A DNA stretch of 64,000 nt from Bacteroidota bacterium. Its GTDB lineage: Bacteria > Bacteroidota > Bacteroidia > Chitinophagales > Chitinophagaceae. The stretch's first letter is position 1; the number at the start of each line of letters is the position of its first letter. A program made the position numbers and the translations under genes. Location of the stretch: the NCBI GenBank assembly GCA_016866355.1, contig VGMN01000003.1, positions 62,001 to 126,000 on the forward strand. The letters run 5' to 3'. This document shows positions 60,759-64,000 of the stretch, in pieces. Under the pieces are notes generated by a model, which was not told the DNA's origin, searched no databases, and was given only the letters and a program-made list of their open reading frames with translations.

Positions 60759-61733
60759 CTACCAACCTAAGATCCAAGCAAAGATCAACGGCGCTACAAT
60801 AGTCGCATCACTCTCCACAATGTACTTGGGTGTATGAATATCTAATTTACCCCAGGTAATTTTTTCATTGGGCACGGCACCAGAGTAAGAGCCATAGGAA
60901 GTAGTGGAATCACTGATCTGACAGAAATAACTCCAGAAAGGAACATCATGCCATTCTAAATCTTGGTACATCATGGGCACTACACAAATTGGGAAATCGC
61001 CTGCAATTCCACCCCCAATTTGAAAAAAGCCAACTCCTTTGCCCCCTGAATTCTGACGATACCAGTCGGTTAACCAAGCCATGTATTCAATACCGTTTTT
61101 AACGGTGCTGGCTTTTAGTTCGTTTTTAATAACATAGCTGGCAAAAATATTACCAGTTGTGCTATCCTCCCAGCCGGGTACTACAATGGGGAGGTTACGC
61201 TCCGCAGCGGCCACTATCCAGCTATCCTTGGGGTCTATTTCGTAATACTGTTTTAATTCTCCACTCAACACTACTTTATAAAGAAACTCGTGCGGGAAAT
61301 AACGTTCTCCTTTTGCCTCTGCCTCTTTCCATTGCTTTACCAAATGTTTTTGTAATCGACGGAATGCTTCTTCCTCAGGAATACATGTATCCGTTACACG
61401 GTTGTAATGATTCTCCAACAAGTCCCATTCTTCTTGTGGAGTGAGATCCCGATAATTAGGAATGCGCTTGTAATGAGAATGTGCTACCAGGTTCATCACA
61501 TCTTCTTCCAGATTAGCACCTGTGCAACTAATAATATCTACTTTACCTTGACGAATCATTTCGGCAAGTGATACTCCAAGTTCTGCCGTACTCATAGCAC
61601 CGGCAAGGGTAACCATCATTTTTCCGCCTTCCGTTAAGTGCTGTTCGTATCCTTTTGCGGCATCGAGTAACGCGGCAGCATTAAAGTGACGATAATGATG
61701 TTGAATAAATTGGGAAACCGGACCTTTACTCAT
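60759..61733 (-). CDS. Deoxyhypusine synthase family protein
   Basis: A 324-residue NAD-binding protein homologous to deoxyhypusine synthase/homospermidine synthase. Conserved stretches are MMVTLAGAMSTAELG, ISCTGANLEEDV and GWEDSTTGNIFASY, with SGAVPNEKITWGKL near the end. The position of the catalytic lysine (Lys329 in human DHS, three residues after GGG) is Gly245 here: GGGIAGDFP. So classic deoxyhypusine chemistry on a protein lysine is doubtful. The ATG at 61733 is chosen because the longer frame to 61805 starts upstream of the -7 box at 61789-61796. Bacteria lack eIF5A, so substrate and product are open. Confidence 0.88.
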   Translation of the reverse strand: MSKGPVSQFIQHHYRHFNAAALLDAAKGYEQHLTEGGKMMVTLAGAMSTAELGVSLAEMIRQGKVDIISCTGANLEEDVMNLVAHSHYKRIPNYRDLTPQEEWDLLENHYNRVTDTCIPEEEAFRRLQKHLVKQWKEAEAKGERYFPHEFLYKVVLSGELKQYYEIDPKDSWIVAAAERNLPIVVPGWEDSTTGNIFASYVIKNELKASTVKNGIEYMAWLTDWYRQNSGGKGVGFFQIGGGIAGDFPICVVPMMYQDLEWHDVPFWSYFCQISDSTTSYGSYSGAVPNEKITWGKLDIHTPKYIVESDATIVAPLIFAWILGW

Positions 61734-61788
61734 AGCTAAAATTTGATCCGCCTTCAGATCACAATACCGTGAGACATTGCGGGCGGTG

Positions 61789-61796
61789 CAAAGATA
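61789..61796 (-). promoter_or_regulatory. Putative -7 box of the deoxyhypusine-synthase homologue (decides start codon)
   Basis: Minus-strand TATCTTTG; the alternative ATG at 61805 lies upstream of it and cannot be in the transcript. The ATG at 61733 follows after ~51 bases of leader. Confidence 0.45.
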
Positions 61797-61836
61797 TAGT
61801 TTCACACAATTGCGAGAATGTTCAGACCTTTACAAC

Positions 61837-62802
61837 ATGCGATTTTTCCTATTTCCACTACTACTTATTATTTCTTGTTCTGCACTGGCGCAGGTATCAG
61901 AAAAGGATTCCATTGATTGCAGTATTCCCCTAAAAGAGGGTACGCTATCGGGTACATTGTTCACACCCCGTGGAATTATAAAACCACCCGTGGTGCTTAT
62001 CATTGCGGGATCGGGTCCCACGGATAGAGATGGAAACAGCACCATGATAAAAGGTAAGAACAACTCGCTGTTACAACTCGCGGATAGTTTAACCAAGTAT
62101 GGTATTGCCTCCTTACGTTATGATAAAAAAGGAATTGGCAAAAGTCAGGTTCGAGGTTTAAAGGAAGAGAATATGCGATTTGAGGATGGCGCTACTGATG
62201 CGTTAGCTTGTATTAATTGGTTACGTGAAAAGGGATTTAAAAAAATATATATCGCAGGGCATAGTGAAGGCTCACTGGTAGGACTGGTGGCAGCACAACA
62301 AACAAAACTCAAAGGATTCATTAGTATCGCAGGGGCAGGAAGACCCATTGACCAGGTACTACGCGAACAAATAAATAGTGGGGGCGGGCCTGACTCCATA
62401 AAATTATTAGCTAATCGCTATCTCGATACCTTGTTAGCTGGTCAACGGATTGCAAAGCCCAACCCAATTTTGTTCTCCATTTTCAGACCGTCTGTACAAC
62501 CTTATATGATTTCTTGGTTACGTTATGACCCGAGTAAATTAGTGCAAACGTTACGCTGCCCCGTTTTATTGGTGCAAGGCAATAAGGACATACAGGTGCA
62601 AGTTGCTGATGCCTTGCTGCTACAAAAAGCTAGACCCTCCGCTCGGTTAGCGGTGATAGAAAACATGAATCATATATTTAAGTTAGTTACTTCAATGAAT
62701 CCAGCTGATAATATTAAATCATACAGTGATCCTGCTTTACCTATAGCTTCCTCGCTGGTAGAGGAACTGATAAAATTTATTCATCCAAATCGTACTTTGT
62801 AA
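61837..62802 (+). CDS. Exported alpha/beta-hydrolase
   Basis: A 321-residue hydrolase; signal peptide ends near SCSALAQ (~19), possibly with lipidation of Cys14. The oxyanion region is GSGPTDRDGN, the nucleophile elbow GHSEGSLVG has Ser143, the acid is in LVQGNKDIQV and the His is in MNHIFK. It resembles the acyl-peptidase/lysophospholipase-like family with a GPTDRDGN motif. Start is ATG at 61837, opening the signal peptide. It is 2 bases before the trans-sulfuration gene. Confidence 0.85.
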   Translation: MRFFLFPLLLIISCSALAQVSEKDSIDCSIPLKEGTLSGTLFTPRGIIKPPVVLIIAGSGPTDRDGNSTMIKGKNNSLLQLADSLTKYGIASLRYDKKGIGKSQVRGLKEENMRFEDGATDALACINWLREKGFKKIYIAGHSEGSLVGLVAAQQTKLKGFISIAGAGRPIDQVLREQINSGGGPDSIKLLANRYLDTLLAGQRIAKPNPILFSIFRPSVQPYMISWLRYDPSKLVQTLRCPVLLVQGNKDIQVQVADALLLQKARPSARLAVIENMNHIFKLVTSMNPADNIKSYSDPALPIASSLVEELIKFIHPNRTL

Positions 62803-62804
62803 CT

Positions 62805-63959
62805 ATGAAAGCAACTAATTGGAAAGCCAACACTCGTTATGTGCATGCCGGAGCACATCCGGATCCCTCTACCGGAGCCATTATGACTCCCATTTATCAA
62901 ACGTCTACCTACGTGCAAGAAGCACCGGGTGTCAATCAAGGTTTTGAATATGCGAGAAGTCAAAACCCAACGCGCACCGCATTAGAGGAGGCACTTGCTG
63001 TGTTAGAAGGAGGTAATTATGGACTTTCCTTTAGTAGTGGGGTGGCCGCTACCGATGCGGTAATAAAACTATTATCCGTGGGTGACGAAGTAGTGTGTGG
63101 AAACGATATGTATGGAGGGACCTATAGACAGTTTACAAAAATATTTCAGCGTTTGGGTATCACTTTTCATATGGTGAATACCACCGATGCAAGCGAAGTA
63201 GCCAAAGCCATTACCCCAAAAACAAAATTGATCTGGTTGGAGACACCTACCAACCCGTTAATGAATATTAGTGACATTGAAGCGATTGCGGCATTGGCAA
63301 AAAAACAGGGCATTTTACTTGCTGTAGATAATACGTTTGCTTCTCCAGCCTTGCAACAACCTTTATTGTTGGGAGCAGATATTGTGATGCATTCAGCCAC
63401 CAAATACCTGGGTGGACATAGTGATGTGATTCAAGGTACCTTAGTTGTAAAAGATCAATCACTGCGCGATCAATTACATTTTATCCAAAAAAGTAGTGGT
63501 GCGGTACCCGGACCCATGGATTGTTTTTTGGTGTTACGTGGTATCAAAACATTGGGTATACGTATGAAAGCGCACTGTGAGAATGGAGAAAAAATTGCAA
63601 ACTGGCTAGCAGCGCATCCGAAAGTAAAAAAAGTTTATTGGCCCGGTTTTACAACGCATCCCAATCATCTTATTGCCAAAAAACAAATGAATGGATTTGG
63701 CGGTATGATTTCTTTTGAGTTGACCGGTGATTCAGTAGAAGAAACTAAAAAAGTACTGTCTGCAACCCGCTTATTTTCATTAGCTGAAAGTTTAGGTGGC
63801 GTAGAGTCCTTGATCAATCATCCCGCCACCATGACACACGCTTCGATTCCTCGTGAAGAGCGTATTAAAAATGGGTTGTCCGACACCTTAATCCGCTTGT
63901 CGGTAGGTATTGAAGATGCAGATGATCTGATTGCGGATCTGGCCCAAGCGATTGGATAA
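62805..63959 (+). CDS. Trans-sulfuration PLP enzyme (cystathionine gamma-synthase/lyase type)
   Basis: A 384-residue Cys/Met-metabolism PLP enzyme. The N-terminal block HAGAHPDPSTGAIMTPIYQ and YARSQNPTR are typical, and the PLP-binding Lys (~200) is in HSATKYLGGHSD. The family includes cystathionine gamma-synthase, gamma-lyase and beta-lyase; sequence alone does not settle which. Length is normal for a cystathionine gamma-synthase/lyase. It follows the hydrolase by 2 bases and overlaps no gene; another gene begins immediately after its stop. Confidence 0.93.
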   Translation: MKATNWKANTRYVHAGAHPDPSTGAIMTPIYQTSTYVQEAPGVNQGFEYARSQNPTRTALEEALAVLEGGNYGLSFSSGVAATDAVIKLLSVGDEVVCGNDMYGGTYRQFTKIFQRLGITFHMVNTTDASEVAKAITPKTKLIWLETPTNPLMNISDIEAIAALAKKQGILLAVDNTFASPALQQPLLLGADIVMHSATKYLGGHSDVIQGTLVVKDQSLRDQLHFIQKSSGAVPGPMDCFLVLRGIKTLGIRMKAHCENGEKIANWLAAHPKVKKVYWPGFTTHPNHLIAKKQMNGFGGMISFELTGDSVEETKKVLSATRLFSLAESLGGVESLINHPATMTHASIPREERIKNGLSDTLIRLSVGIEDADDLIADLAQAIG

Positions 63960-64000
63960 ATGGATCCACAACCTCTTTATAAATTGCTGGAAGAAAAACT
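63960..64000 (+). CDS. N-terminal fragment of an unidentified gene (3' truncated by the window)
   Basis: An ATG directly follows the TAA of the trans-sulfuration gene and opens a frame of 13 codons (starting MDPQPLYKLLEE) to the window end. Its immediate adjacency suggests operon membership. Too little is visible to name a family. Confidence 0.45.
   Translation, partial: MDPQPLYKLLEEK

Noticed and set aside
1-64000. Mobile element, prophage, CRISPR array, tRNA or rRNA gene
   Set aside because: No transposase, integrase, terminal repeats, spacer arrays or cloverleaf-like sequences were recognised in the gaps.

Overview
The window is a gene-dense stretch of a bacterial chromosome from the phylum Bacteroidota, most likely a Chitinophagaceae-type organism. 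This rests on four gliding genes (gldC, gldD, gldE, gldH), Bacteroidota-restricted families (DUF3109, DUF4290, DUF6089), and the recurrent -7 promoter box TAnnTTTG upstream of many genes. Base composition and gene style are uniform. I see no insertion sequence, phage, CRISPR array, rRNA or tRNA gene. The content is almost entirely core housekeeping, so the unusual signals lie in the intergenic regions and in altered active-site motifs.

Layout. 1-3106 (+): the end of a ComEC-like gene, purH and an EamA transporter. 3110-8213 (-): lutB, DUF3109, gldD, gldE, mutY. 8304-11406 (+): an HU-like protein, a TPR protein, a 31-residue mS38/COX24-like basic protein and RNase G. 11417-12109 (-): a Zn peptidase. 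12110-12461: a 352-base non-coding interval rich in structure. 12462-17607 (+): radA, comF, a glutathione peroxidase, holB, ricT. 17604-21525 (-): an SGNH hydrolase and a NagZ/beta-lactamase fusion. 21612-23438 (+): mutL. 23439-25914 (-): a PBP4-type peptidase and a ureohydrolase homologue. 25959-28844 (+): pheS, a hydroxyacyl-CoA dehydrogenase and an SDR epimerase. 28835-29785 (-): lpxD. 30030-33130 (+): yicC, gldH and a two-component pair. 33135-43129: lipid, redox, tRNA-modification and rpmH/rnpA/yidD genes on both strands. 43203-54069 (-): a long envelope run from gldC through yqeY, cvpA, nadK and uppS to bamA and two ompH genes. 54127-64000: a glycosyltransferase, DUF4290, gmk, a CNNM protein, tatC, rpiB, an M28 peptidase, a deoxyhypusine-synthase homologue, an alpha/beta hydrolase, a trans-sulfuration enzyme and the start of one more gene.

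The most interesting signal is non-coding. A compact sRNA-like unit at 29925-29992 has a UUCG hairpin, a single-stranded stretch and a strong terminator. Its single-stranded stretch carries 15 nt that are perfectly complementary to a segment of the radA leader at 12408-12422. That segment lies directly before a terminator-like hairpin just upstream of the radA start. Both intergenic regions also carry a DnaA-box match (TTATNCACA). The data fit an undescribed trans-acting RNA controlling radA-comF, or alternatively two members of one RNA family on opposite strands. Other points worth a look are promoter boxes placed so close to start codons that the mRNAs should be leaderless, and family proteins missing expected catalytic residues (MutL, the deoxyhypusine-synthase homologue, the ureohydrolase).
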